Positions 37,782 through 45,928 of a DNA stretch of 54,618 nucleotides are shown here, piece by piece. The notes below the pieces were generated by a model. The model was given only the letters and a program-made list of their open reading frames with translations. It was not told the origin of the DNA and made no database searches. The first letter of the stretch is position 1. Each line of letters opens with the position of its first letter. This DNA is from Burkholderiales bacterium (GTDB taxonomy: Bacteria; Pseudomonadota; Gammaproteobacteria; Burkholderiales; Casimicrobiaceae), in contig JADZDD010000001.1 in the NCBI GenBank assembly GCA_020851235.1, positions 1 through 54,618 on the forward strand, in the 5' to 3' direction. The position numbers and the translations under genes were made by a program.

Positions 37782-37794
37782 TGTAGTTGCTACA
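37782..37794. promoter_or_regulatory. Cluster operator site 2b and candidate hnr promoter
   Basis: TGTAGTTGCTACA has perfect TGTAG/CTACA arms but a 3-bp spacer instead of 6. On the plus strand TTGCTACACG forms an extended -10 (TG-C-TACACG) for hnr with AACACA 17 bp upstream as a fair -35. The leader would be about 60 nt. Confidence 0.5.
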
Positions 37795-37862
37795 CGAATT
37801 TACCGCAGACGCCAGGGGCGTGCAATCCCGGGCGGGGCGACTCCTCCGAGGAGGCCTTCGCG

Positions 37863-39452
37863 ATGACCGAACACACGAAGACCGATGGGCTGCCGGGGAT
37901 CGAGCCCGGCGCGGTGGCGCCCGTGCTCGAGCGGGCGCGTCCGCGCAACGAGCGCATGGCGAGCGACAAGATCGAATGCAACGCCTGCCCGATCCTGTGC
38001 CAGATCGCGCCCGGACGCGTGGGCGCCTGCGATCGCTACGGCAACGTCGACGGCGCACTGGTACGTGTCGATCCGGCCGTCGTGCTGCGACGGACCGCCG
38101 CCGCTGACGACGCCACCCTCGTCGCCTTCGCGCCGCGCGAGACGCAGGCCGAGCCGGCGGCGCCGGTGGCGACCGACGCCGACGAATACTTCGTCACCGG
38201 GATCGGGGCGTCGACGACGTATCCCGACTACAAGCCGGCGCCGTTCATCGTCGCCTCGCAAGCCGACGGCGTCGACATGATCACCGTGGTGACCGAGGGG
38301 ATCTTCAGCTCCTGCAGTTTCAAGGTGAAGATCGACACCGATCGCTACCTGGGCCCCGAGCAGGCGAACGTGCGCTGCAAGGGCGAGGTGGTCGGACACG
38401 TGATGACCGCCGAGTATGGCTCGCAGATGCTCTCGCTGGGCGGCGTCCATCACCTGACCGGCGGGAGCAAGAAGGAGGGACGCGTCACCTGCGCGACGAT
38501 GGAAGCGCTCGGCAACAAGGCCGCGGTCGAGCTCACGATCGACGGCGGGTCGCAGATCGTCGTGCAGGCGGCGCACGCGCCGATCGTCAACGGGGTTCGT
38601 GAAGAGCGCATGCGCGTGGGCTGCGGATCGGCGACCATCGGCATCTTCGCCCGCCAGTTCCACGGGCTCGCCGACGAGGTCGTCGTCGTCGACGACCACA
38701 TCACCGGCGTACTCACGCAGCATCAGGCGGGGCGCTGCCTCGACATGCGCGCCTCCGGCGTGAAGATTCGCGGCCGGCGCTCGACCCCGGGGCGCTACTT
38801 CCAGGTCGCCAATCCGGGAACCGGGTGGGGTGGCACCGACATCGTCGATCCCTTGTCGATCATCGAGGGTTGGGACCCGGCCACCGCCTGGCCGGGACTG
38901 CGCCTGCTCATGGTGTCGACCACCGGTGAGCATGCGCAGTGGTACGTCCTCGACGCCGCGCTGCAGCCTCGACCCGCCGCGCTGCCGGCGGCCGTGGCGC
39001 GCATCGTCGCGCGCATCGGCGAGAACTGCGAGCCGTCGCTGTGCTCGGTGCTCTTCGTCGGCGGCGCCGGCGGCAGCCTGCGCGCGGGCGTGACCGACAA
39101 TCCGGTGCTGCTGACGCGCGCGATCAAGCGCTCGCTCGTCAACGTGACCTGCGGCGGCGCCCCGGCGTACGTCTGGCCGGGGGGTGGCATCACGATCATG
39201 GTCGATGTCGCGCGCATGCCCGACCGGAGCTTCGGCACGGTGCCCACCCCCGCACTCGTCGCGCCGATCGAGTTCACGCTGCGCGCCGACGACTACCGCG
39301 CCCTCGGCGGGCACATGGACGTCGTGCGCGGCATCGACGACGCGTTGCGGCACGGCGCGTGGCACCGCGACGGCGCGCCGGTTGCACGCCGCACCGAGGC
39401 GATCGCCGCGGCGAATCCGTGGCCGATCGGCCGCGCGCCGCTGCTGGGCTGA
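37863..39452 (+). CDS. hnr: 6-hydroxynicotinate reductase homologue
   Basis: 529 aa; ATG 37863 with AGGAGG about 9 bp upstream. The N-terminal ferredoxin-like cluster is Cys39, Cys42, Cys46 and Cys56 (ECNACPILCQIAPGRVGACD). Eight further cysteines (151, 172, 210, 254, 292, 389, 394, 430) can hold the other Fe-S clusters. Conserved-looking blocks: VVTEGIFSSCSFKVKIDTDR, EYGSQMLSLGGVHHLTGGSK, VGCGSATIGIFARQFHGLAD and VTCGGAPAYVWPGGGITIMV. The E. barkeri enzyme carries a covalent flavin, one [2Fe-2S] and two [4Fe-4S] clusters. It reduces 6-hydroxynicotinate to 1,4,5,6-tetrahydro-6-oxonicotinate with ferredoxin. GSAT at 255-258 resembles the end of ApbE flavinylation motifs. It begins the plus-strand operon hnr-UPF0280-PF06684x2-nicA-nicB. 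Confidence 0.82.
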   Translation: MTEHTKTDGLPGIEPGAVAPVLERARPRNERMASDKIECNACPILCQIAPGRVGACDRYGNVDGALVRVDPAVVLRRTAAADDATLVAFAPRETQAEPAAPVATDADEYFVTGIGASTTYPDYKPAPFIVASQADGVDMITVVTEGIFSSCSFKVKIDTDRYLGPEQANVRCKGEVVGHVMTAEYGSQMLSLGGVHHLTGGSKKEGRVTCATMEALGNKAAVELTIDGGSQIVVQAAHAPIVNGVREERMRVGCGSATIGIFARQFHGLADEVVVVDDHITGVLTQHQAGRCLDMRASGVKIRGRRSTPGRYFQVANPGTGWGGTDIVDPLSIIEGWDPATAWPGLRLLMVSTTGEHAQWYVLDAALQPRPAALPAAVARIVARIGENCEPSLCSVLFVGGAGGSLRAGVTDNPVLLTRAIKRSLVNVTCGGAPAYVWPGGGITIMVDVARMPDRSFGTVPTPALVAPIEFTLRADDYRALGGHMDVVRGIDDALRHGAWHRDGAPVARRTEAIAAANPWPIGRAPLLG

Positions 39453-39465
39453 GGGCGCTGCCGCG

Positions 39466-40383
39466 ATGCCCGCCGCGCGTGCACGTCTGCCGGACGGGCG
39501 GTGGCACTTCCACCACGGTCCGATCGACATCGTCATCGGCGCGGACGGCGATGCGGCGAGTGTCGCCGCCGCGCACGAAGCGGCGTGGCAGCGCTTCGCC
39601 ACCGTTCTCGACGAGCTCGTCTGCGAGTTGCCGCGCTTGCGCGAGCCCGTCGGCGCGACGTGCCCGCTCACCGGGACCGTCGCCCGGCGCATGTGGCACG
39701 CCTGCGCGCCGTTTCGCGCTTGCTACATCACGCCGATGGCGGCGGTCGCCGGGTCGGTCGCGCAGGAACTCGTCGCGGCGTACGCCCGTGACGGGGTGCG
39801 CCGGGCGTGGGTGAACAACGGTGGCGACATCGCGCTCCACCTCGCACCGGGGAGCGCGGTTTCGGTGGGCGTGTACGCCGATCTCGCACGCTTCGTGCCG
39901 GCAGCGGCGAGGCAGCCGCTTGCCACCGACGCCGACTTTCGCATCGACGCCGACTCGCCGGTGCGCGGCATCGCGACCTCCGGCTGGCGGGGTCGCAGCT
40001 TCTCGCTGGGGATCGCCGACGCCGTGACGGTCCTCGCCGCCACCGCGGCACAGGCCGACGCTGCCGCAACGATGATTGCCAATGCCGTCGACGTGGCCGA
40101 TGCGCGGATCGTGCGTCGCCCCGCCGTCGAGTTGCGCGACGACAGCGATCTGCGCGACATTCCCGTCACCGTCGAAGTGCCGCCGTTGGGCGAGGCGGCG
40201 GTGCGCGTGGCGCTGGCCGCGGGTGTCGCACGGGCGCGCGAGATTCGCGCCGCCGGCGCGTGTCACGATGCCGTCCTGGTCTGCCAGGGCTGGGTCGCAG
40301 CGATCCGCGGCGCGCCACGCCGGCTCGCATCGCACATGCGCGCCGCATCGCCAGCCCCGGACGCCGTTGCCGTCCACGCCTGA
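39466..40383 (+). CDS. UPF0280 (ApbE-like) family protein
   Basis: 305 aa, ATG 39466, 13 bp after hnr. It matches the UPF0280/COG2122 family, distant relatives of the flavin transferase ApbE. ApbE-type elements are visible: RRAWVNNGGDIALHL at about residues 112-126 (NxGGD), GIATSGWRGRSFSLGIADAV at 168-187, and the Ala-Asp-rich metal/FAD end AAQADAAATMIANAVD at about 194-209. Function is not established for the family. Because the E. barkeri Hnr has a covalently bound flavin, a role as a dedicated flavin transferase for the neighbouring Hnr is an attractive inference. No signal peptide, so it would act in the cytosol, unlike most ApbE proteins. Confidence 0.75.
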   Translation: MPAARARLPDGRWHFHHGPIDIVIGADGDAASVAAAHEAAWQRFATVLDELVCELPRLREPVGATCPLTGTVARRMWHACAPFRACYITPMAAVAGSVAQELVAAYARDGVRRAWVNNGGDIALHLAPGSAVSVGVYADLARFVPAAARQPLATDADFRIDADSPVRGIATSGWRGRSFSLGIADAVTVLAATAAQADAAATMIANAVDVADARIVRRPAVELRDDSDLRDIPVTVEVPPLGEAAVRVALAAGVARAREIRAAGACHDAVLVCQGWVAAIRGAPRRLASHMRAASPAPDAVAVHA

Positions 40384-40396
40384 AGGAGCGAAACCG

Positions 40397-41038
40397 ATGC
40401 TCGAAGTCCGTCGCATCCTCATTCGCGTCGAGGACATCCACCACGAGTTCGGACCGGTCGCAGCGACGCCGCAGCGGCGGGGCACGGTGGCGGTCGTCAT
40501 CACCAATCCGTTCGCGGGTCGCTACGAGCCCGAGATCCTGCCGTTCATGGACGCCTTGAATCCCTTGGGCCTCGATCTGGCGCAGCGATTGCAGGCGGCC
40601 ATGCGCGTGCCGGTCACCTCGATCGAGAGTTACGGCAAGGGTGCGATCGTCGGCGCCGGCGGGGAGATCGAGCACGGTGCGCTGTGGCACGTCCCCGGCG
40701 GTTACGCGATGCGCGAACTGCTGGGCTGGAAGGGCGATCGCGATGCCTATCGCAAGGGGGGAGTGCAGACCACGACCGGGCAGCCGGGGAACGCGCTCGC
40801 GATCGTGCCTTCGACCAAGAAGGTGGGGCCGCCGGGCGCCACCCTCGACGTTCCGCTCACGCACATCAACGCGAGCTACGTGCGCAGCCACTTCGATGCC
40901 ATCGAGGTGCGCGTTCCCGGTGCACCGCGCGCCGACGAGATCGTCTACGTGCTCGCCATGAGCACGGGGGCGCGGGTGCACGCGCGTGTCGGCGGGCTCG
41001 CGGCGTCGGCCATCGCGAAATGGGACGGCCTGCGCTGA
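40397..41038 (+). CDS. 'Amino acid synthesis' family protein (PF06684/DUF1185), copy 1
   Basis: 213 aa; ATG 40397 with GAAGGAG 8 bp upstream. Family blocks: RRGTVAVVITNPFAGRYEPE, SIESYGKGAIVGAGGEIEHG, AIVPSTKKVGPPGATLDVPL, NASYVRSHFDAIEVRVPGAP and the closing RVGGLAASAIAKWDGLR. It shares all of these with the next gene but has an extra segment (about residues 96-118, VPGGYAMRELLGWKGDRDAY) missing in the sister. No biochemical role is known to me for this family. The position between Hnr/UPF0280 and the NicAB-like hydroxylase suggests a step or chaperone function in the heterocycle pathway. Probably soluble. Confidence 0.78.
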   Translation: MLEVRRILIRVEDIHHEFGPVAATPQRRGTVAVVITNPFAGRYEPEILPFMDALNPLGLDLAQRLQAAMRVPVTSIESYGKGAIVGAGGEIEHGALWHVPGGYAMRELLGWKGDRDAYRKGGVQTTTGQPGNALAIVPSTKKVGPPGATLDVPLTHINASYVRSHFDAIEVRVPGAPRADEIVYVLAMSTGARVHARVGGLAASAIAKWDGLR

Positions 41039-41068
41039 CTCGCGCCGGCACCGATTGGGGAGACGAAG

Positions 41069-41653
41069 ATGCAAGCGAAGATCCGCAAGCTCGTGGTCGA
41101 GATCGAAGAGACACGCATCGAGATGGGGCAGCCGGTGGTGCCGCCCACCCGCCGTGCGCTCGCGATGGCGGTGATCGACAATCCCTGTGCGGGCCGTTAC
41201 GTGGAGAACCTCGACGTGCTGACGGCGATCGGCGAGGAACTCGGAGGCCTGCTCGGGACGAAGTGTGTCGAGGCGCTGGGAATCGCGCCGGGTGCCGCGC
41301 AAAGCTACGGCAAGGCGGCGATCGTCGGCGAGGCCGGGGAGCTCGAGCACGCGGCGGCAATCCTGCACCCCAAGCTCGGCGCGCCGCTACGCAAGGCGGT
41401 CGAAAAGGGCGCCGCTCTCGTGCCGTCGGCAAAGAAGCGGGGGGGCTTGGGCACCGCGATCGACGTGCCGCTCGGACACAAGGATGCGGCGTTCGTGCGC
41501 AGCCATTTCGACGCGATGGAGGCGCGCGTGCCCGATGCGCCGCGGGCCAACGAGATCGTCGTCGCCGTCGTCGTCACCGACAGCGGGCGACCCTTGCCCC
41601 GCATCGGGGGCCTCAAGGCGAGCGAGATCAAGGGTGAGGACGGCCTGCGCTGA
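41069..41653 (+). CDS. 'Amino acid synthesis' family protein (PF06684/DUF1185), copy 2
   Basis: 194 aa; ATG 41069 with GGGGAG upstream, 30 bp after copy 1. Shared blocks: RRALAMAVIDNPCAGRYVEN, SYGKAAIVGEAGELEHAA, VPSAKKRGGLGTAIDVPL, VRSHFDAMEARVPDAPRANE and IGGLKASEIKGEDGLR. The two genes look like an old tandem duplication that has diverged, and a heteromeric complex is plausible. Nothing in the sequence shows a catalytic motif that I can name. Followed 7 bp later by the [2Fe-2S] subunit gene. Confidence 0.78.
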   Translation: MQAKIRKLVVEIEETRIEMGQPVVPPTRRALAMAVIDNPCAGRYVENLDVLTAIGEELGGLLGTKCVEALGIAPGAAQSYGKAAIVGEAGELEHAAAILHPKLGAPLRKAVEKGAALVPSAKKRGGLGTAIDVPLGHKDAAFVRSHFDAMEARVPDAPRANEIVVAVVVTDSGRPLPRIGGLKASEIKGEDGLR

Positions 41654-41660
41654 CGCGCTC

Positions 41661-42152
41661 GTGAGCGGCACCGGCTCGCCACCGTTGCGCCTCACGGTCA
41701 ACGGACGCGACCACGACGTGGCGGCGACGCCGGGAACGGCGCTCCTCACGGTGCTGCGCAACGACCTTGGCCTCAACGGGCCGAAGTACGGCTGCGGGCT
41801 GGGCGAGTGCGGCGCGTGCACCGTGCTGGTCGACGGTGTCGCGGCACGCGCCTGCGTGATCCCCGCGGGCGGCGTCGCCGGACGCGCGATCACCACCCTC
41901 GAAGGGCTCGCGCAGGAGGGGATGTTGCATCCGGTGCAGCGTGCCTTCATCGCCGAGGAGGCCGCGCAGTGCGGTTACTGCCTCAACGGGATGATCATGA
42001 CCACCGTTGCGCTTCTTGCCCGGCGGCCGCAGCCCACCGACGCGGAGATTCGCGCCGAGTTCGCACGCAGCCTGTGCCGCTGCGGCGCGCACGTCGAGAT
42101 CCTGCGAGCGGTGCACCACGCGGCAGCGCTCGTCGCCCACGAGGCCAAGTGA
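41661..42152 (+). CDS. nicA: [2Fe-2S] subunit of a NicA-type molybdenum hydroxylase
   Basis: 163 aa; GTG start at 41661. Two [2Fe-2S] domains of the xanthine dehydrogenase family. The plant-type cluster is at about residues 42-64 (GPKYGCGLGECGACTVLVDG) with a fourth cysteine in ACVIPAG. The four-helix C-terminal cluster is in EEAAQCGYCLNGMIMTTVAL and SLCRCGAHVEILRAV. It passes electrons from molybdopterin in the large subunit. It overlaps the large-subunit gene by 4 bp (GTGA). In NicA-type enzymes there is no FAD subunit; electrons go to cytochrome c domains in the partner, as here. Symbol given by analogy with Pseudomonas nicAB. Confidence 0.85.
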   Translation: MSGTGSPPLRLTVNGRDHDVAATPGTALLTVLRNDLGLNGPKYGCGLGECGACTVLVDGVAARACVIPAGGVAGRAITTLEGLAQEGMLHPVQRAFIAEEAAQCGYCLNGMIMTTVALLARRPQPTDAEIRAEFARSLCRCGAHVEILRAVHHAAALVAHEAK

Positions 42153-45100
42153 CACCCCCCCGTGCAGCCTTGCCGCGCACGCGGGATGATTTCCATGCCG
42201 CCCGCGGTGTCCTCGTCGTCGTGCGCGATCCGCCACCCGCGGTGCCGCCCGCGCGCGGACAGCCGCCGACGGTGCCCGCCGATCCTGCCGAGGGCGTCGA
42301 GATCCTGGTGGCGGTGTGGGACGACGGCAGCGTCACCGGGCTTTGCGGTCACGTCGATCTGGGAACGGGACTGCGCACGTCGCTCGCGCAGATCGTCGCC
42401 GACGAGCTCGACGTGCCCTTCGACGCCGTCGCGATGGCCCTGGGGGATACGGCGCGCGTGCCGAACCAGGGGCCGACGATCGCCAGTGCGTCGATTCAGA
42501 TCTCGTCGGTGCCGCTGCGCCTGGCGGCGGCGCAGGCGCGCGGATGGCTGGTCGAACGGGCCGCGGCGCGCTTTGCCGTGGCGCGCGATGCGCTGGCCAC
42601 GCGTGACGGCGTGGTGTTCGTCGCGCCCGACCCGGCACGATGCGTGTCCTACGGCGAGCTCGTCGCCGGTGGCCACGTCCAGCTCGAGCTCGATCCCACG
42701 ACGCCGGTGAAACCGGTCGCCCTGCAGCGGCTTGTCGGCCAGCCGGTGCCCCGCGTCGACCTCCCGGCGAAGGCCGCGGGCGAGGCGGTGTACGTGCACG
42801 ACGTGCGCCGACCGGGCATGCTGCACGGGCGCGTCGTACGCCCGCCGTACGTCGGCGTCGATGCCGGCGACTTCGTCGGCAACTCGCTCGTCGCGGTCGA
42901 CGAGGCATCGATCGCGCACCTGCCGGGGATCGTCGCCGTCGTCGTGATCCGCGACTTCGTCGGCGTCGTCGCCGAGCGCGAGGAGGTTGCCGAGGCGGCG
43001 GCGCGCGCGCTGCGCGTCGAATGGAAGCCGTGGCCCGGCGTCGCGGGCCTTGCCGACGTGAAGAACGCGCTGCGCACGAATCCGGCGACGCGGCGCGTCG
43101 TCGCCGAGCGCGGCGACGTGGACGCCGCCCTCGCGAGCATCGCGCAGCCGCTCACGCGGGAATACCTGTGGCCGTATCAGCTCCACGCATCGATCGGACC
43201 GTCGTGTGCGGTGGCCGACTGGCACGGCGAGCGCGCGACGGTGTGGACCGGCTCGCAGAACCCGCACACGCTGCGCGCCGATCTCGCACGACTCGTCGCG
43301 CTGCCTGCACCGGCCATCGAGGTCATCCGCCTCGAGGCTTCGGGTTGCTACGGACGCAACTGCGCCGACGACGTCGCGGCCGATGCGCTGCTCCTCGCGC
43401 GCGCCACGGGTCGCCCGGTGCGCGTGCAGCTCACCCGCGAACAGGAGCACCTGTGGGAGCCCAAGGGCGCGGCGCAACTCATGCAGGTGTCGGGGGGACT
43501 CGATGCCGAAGGCCGGGCGCTGGCCTACGACTTCTCCACGTCGTATCCGTCGAACGCGGCGCCGACGCTCGCCTTGCTCCTCACCGGCACCGTTGCGGCG
43601 CAGGCGGTCGCCTTCGAGATGGGCGATCGAACCGCGGTTCCGCCGTATGCGTACGCGCATCTTCGCGTGGCGGCGCACGACATGGCGCCGATCCTTCGCG
43701 CGTCGTGGCTGCGCGGCGTGTCGGCGCTGCCGAACAGCTTCGCGCACGAGTCCTACATCGACGAACTCGCCACCGCGGCAGGCGTCGATCCGGTCGCGTT
43801 CCGACTGCGTCACCTGGACGATCCGCGCGCGATCGAACTCATCGCGGCGACGACGCGGCGCGCGAACTGGATACCGCACACGGCGCCGCAGGGCCAGGGG
43901 AGCGACGGCAACATCCTCAAGGGCCAGGGCTTTGCGTACGCACGCTATGTCCACAGCCGCTTTCCCGGCTTCGGCGCGTCGTGGACCGCGTGGGTGGCCG
44001 ACGTCGAGGTCGATCGCGTGAGCGGCGAGGTGCAGGTGCGTCGGGTCGTCGTCGGGCAGGATGCGGGGGCCATCATCAATCCCGCCGGGGCGGTGCATCA
44101 GGTCCACGGCAACGTCGTGCAGACGACGAGCCGGGCGCTGAAGGAGCAGGTGCCTCTCGATGCGCGCGGCGCACCCGAGGCGCGCGAATGGGGTGCGTAT
44201 CCGATCCTGTCGTTTCGCGAGGTCCCGGTCATCGAGGTCGTGACGATGCCGCGCCAGGGCGAGCCGCCGCTGGGCATCGGCGAGGCGTCGTCGGTGCCGG
44301 GGACCGCGGCGATCGCCAATGCGATCTTCGACGCGATCGGGGTGCGCCTGCGTGAGCCTCCGTTCACACCCGAAACCGTGCGCGCGGCGCTCGGTGTCGC
44401 CACGCCGGCCGCTGCCGCGCCGGCGCTCGCGGCGCCTGCGGTCCCGACCGGGTCGATCACGCCGGTGCGGCGCCGGCGACGCGGCGCCTGGAGCGTTGCC
44501 GCCGCGCTCGTCGCCGGCGCCTTGGGGATGGCGGGGGCGCTGCTGGGTTGGCGTCCGGCGCTGGCCCCCGTCGGTGCGAGCGACCCGTCGCTGTTCACTG
44601 CAGCCGCGTTGAGTCGTGGCCGCGAGGTCGCCGCCGCGGGCAACTGCGCGGTGTGCCACACCGCGCCCGGTGGCGTCACGAATGCCGGTGGCCGCACGAT
44701 GGCAACGCCGTTCGGGACGCTCGTCACGACCAACCTCACGCCGGATCCCGACACGGGGCTCGGCCGCTGGTCGTATGCCGCGTTCGCCCGGGCGATGCGC
44801 GAAGGCATCTCCCGCGATGGTCGCCACCTGTACCCGGCGTTTCCGTACACGGCGTTCACGCGGCTGTCCGACGACGATCTCCTGGCGCTGTACGCGTATC
44901 TGATGGCGCAACCGCCCGTGCGAAACGAGGTCGCGAAGGTCGATCTGCCGTTTCCCTACGGCCGCCCGGCGATAGCGATCTGGAATGCGCTCTTCCTCGA
45001 TCCGGGGGCGTACGCGCCGGATCCGACACGCGGGGCCGCGTGGAACCGCGGTGCGTACCTCGTCGAGGCGGCCGGACACTGCGGCGCGTGCCACACGCCG

Positions 45101-45760
45101 CGTGGCGCGCTCGGGGCGGAGCGCGGGGGCGGGGCGTATCTCGCGGGGGCGATGGTCGAGGGCTGGGAGGCCCCGCCGCTCACCGCCGCGTCGCACGCGC
45201 CCGTGCCGTGGACCGAGGACGAGTTCTTTCGCTACCTCCGCGACGGCCACACGCGCGAGCATGGCAGCGTCGCGGGGCCGATGGCGCCCATCGTGCGCGA
45301 TCTCGCGAGCTTGCCCGAGACCGACGTGCGCGCGATCGCGACGTATCTCGCGTCGCTGCACGGACCCGCGGGTGACACCGCGGCGGTCGCCCGCTCACTC
45401 GCCCAGGCATCGCGCGGGATCGCCGTGGACAGCGAAGCGGCGCGGCTCTTCGACGGTGCCTGTGGCGCGTGCCACCACGGCGGCGACGGACCGGTGCTCG
45501 TCGGCCGCAACCTGCCGCTCGCCCACTATTCGAGCCTGCACAGCACGCGACCCGACAACCTGCTGCGGGTGATTCTCGAAGGCGTGCGCGACCCGGCCAC
45601 CGCGCAGATCGGCTTCATGCCGGCGTTTCACGACGCGCTGTCCGATCGGCAAGTGGCGCTGGTCGCCGCGTACCTGCGCGCACGCTTCGCACCCGACAAG
45701 CCCGCCTGGCCCGACCTCGAGTCCGCGGTCGCCCGGATCCGCGCGCACCCCACGCCATGA
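42149..45760 (+). CDS. nicB: Molybdopterin hydroxylase large subunit fused to three c-type haem domains (NicB type)
   Basis: 1203 aa; the GTG at 42149 overlaps the upstream stop (GTGA). Residues 1 to about 755 are the molybdenum-binding part of the xanthine dehydrogenase family (IASASIQISSVPLRLAAAQA, WPYQLHASIGPSCAVADWHG, VIRLEASGCYGRNCADDVAA, RASWLRGVSALPNSFAHESY, GEPPLGIGEASSVPGTAAIA with the catalytic-type glutamate). One transmembrane helix at about 782-802 follows. Three CxxCH haem sites then appear: CAVCH at 833, CGACH at 978 and CGACH at 1105. This architecture equals nicotinate dehydrogenase subunit B of Pseudomonas putida (about 1190 aa). It would hydroxylate nicotinate at C6 with water and deliver electrons to the respiratory chain. 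Other N-heterocycles are possible substrates. Confidence 0.85.
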   Translation: MTPPRAALPRTRDDFHAARGVLVVVRDPPPAVPPARGQPPTVPADPAEGVEILVAVWDDGSVTGLCGHVDLGTGLRTSLAQIVADELDVPFDAVAMALGDTARVPNQGPTIASASIQISSVPLRLAAAQARGWLVERAAARFAVARDALATRDGVVFVAPDPARCVSYGELVAGGHVQLELDPTTPVKPVALQRLVGQPVPRVDLPAKAAGEAVYVHDVRRPGMLHGRVVRPPYVGVDAGDFVGNSLVAVDEASIAHLPGIVAVVVIRDFVGVVAEREEVAEAAARALRVEWKPWPGVAGLADVKNALRTNPATRRVVAERGDVDAALASIAQPLTREYLWPYQLHASIGPSCAVADWHGERATVWTGSQNPHTLRADLARLVALPAPAIEVIRLEASGCYGRNCADDVAADALLLARATGRPVRVQLTREQEHLWEPKGAAQLMQVSGGLDAEGRALAYDFSTSYPSNAAPTLALLLTGTVAAQAVAFEMGDRTAVPPYAYAHLRVAAHDMAPILRASWLRGVSALPNSFAHESYIDELATAAGVDPVAFRLRHLDDPRAIELIAATTRRANWIPHTAPQGQGSDGNILKGQGFAYARYVHSRFPGFGASWTAWVADVEVDRVSGEVQVRRVVVGQDAGAIINPAGAVHQVHGNVVQTTSRALKEQVPLDARGAPEAREWGAYPILSFREVPVIEVVTMPRQGEPPLGIGEASSVPGTAAIANAIFDAIGVRLREPPFTPETVRAALGVATPAAAAPALAAPAVPTGSITPVRRRRRGAWSVAAALVAGALGMAGALLGWRPALAPVGASDPSLFTAAALSRGREVAAAGNCAVCHTAPGGVTNAGGRTMATPFGTLVTTNLTPDPDTGLGRWSYAAFARAMREGISRDGRHLYPAFPYTAFTRLSDDDLLALYAYLMAQPPVRNEVAKVDLPFPYGRPAIAIWNALFLDPGAYAPDPTRGAAWNRGAYLVEAAGHCGACHTPRGALGAERGGGAYLAGAMVEGWEAPPLTAASHAPVPWTEDEFFRYLRDGHTREHGSVAGPMAPIVRDLASLPETDVRAIATYLASLHGPAGDTAAVARSLAQASRGIAVDSEAARLFDGACGACHHGGDGPVLVGRNLPLAHYSSLHSTRPDNLLRVILEGVRDPATAQIGFMPAFHDALSDRQVALVAAYLRARFAPDKPAWPDLESAVARIRAHPTP

Positions 45761-45928
45761 ATGCCACGCTGGTGCCGGCGTAACCGCGCCGCGCGTGCGC
45801 GGTACGACGACCTGAGCCACCGCATGCCGGGCCTCACGAGCGTGACCGGTCGTGCCGCGTGGGTGGCCGACGCGCGGTAAGCGACCCCCCGGGCGGCGTT
45901 GCGCGTCGGTGGCGTGCCGTGAATCCTG

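Noticed and set aside
45761-45928. Intergenic stretch between nicB and fpr checked for a small gene or terminator.
   Set aside because: Only GC-rich sequence without a T-tailed hairpin or a frame with a ribosome-binding site.
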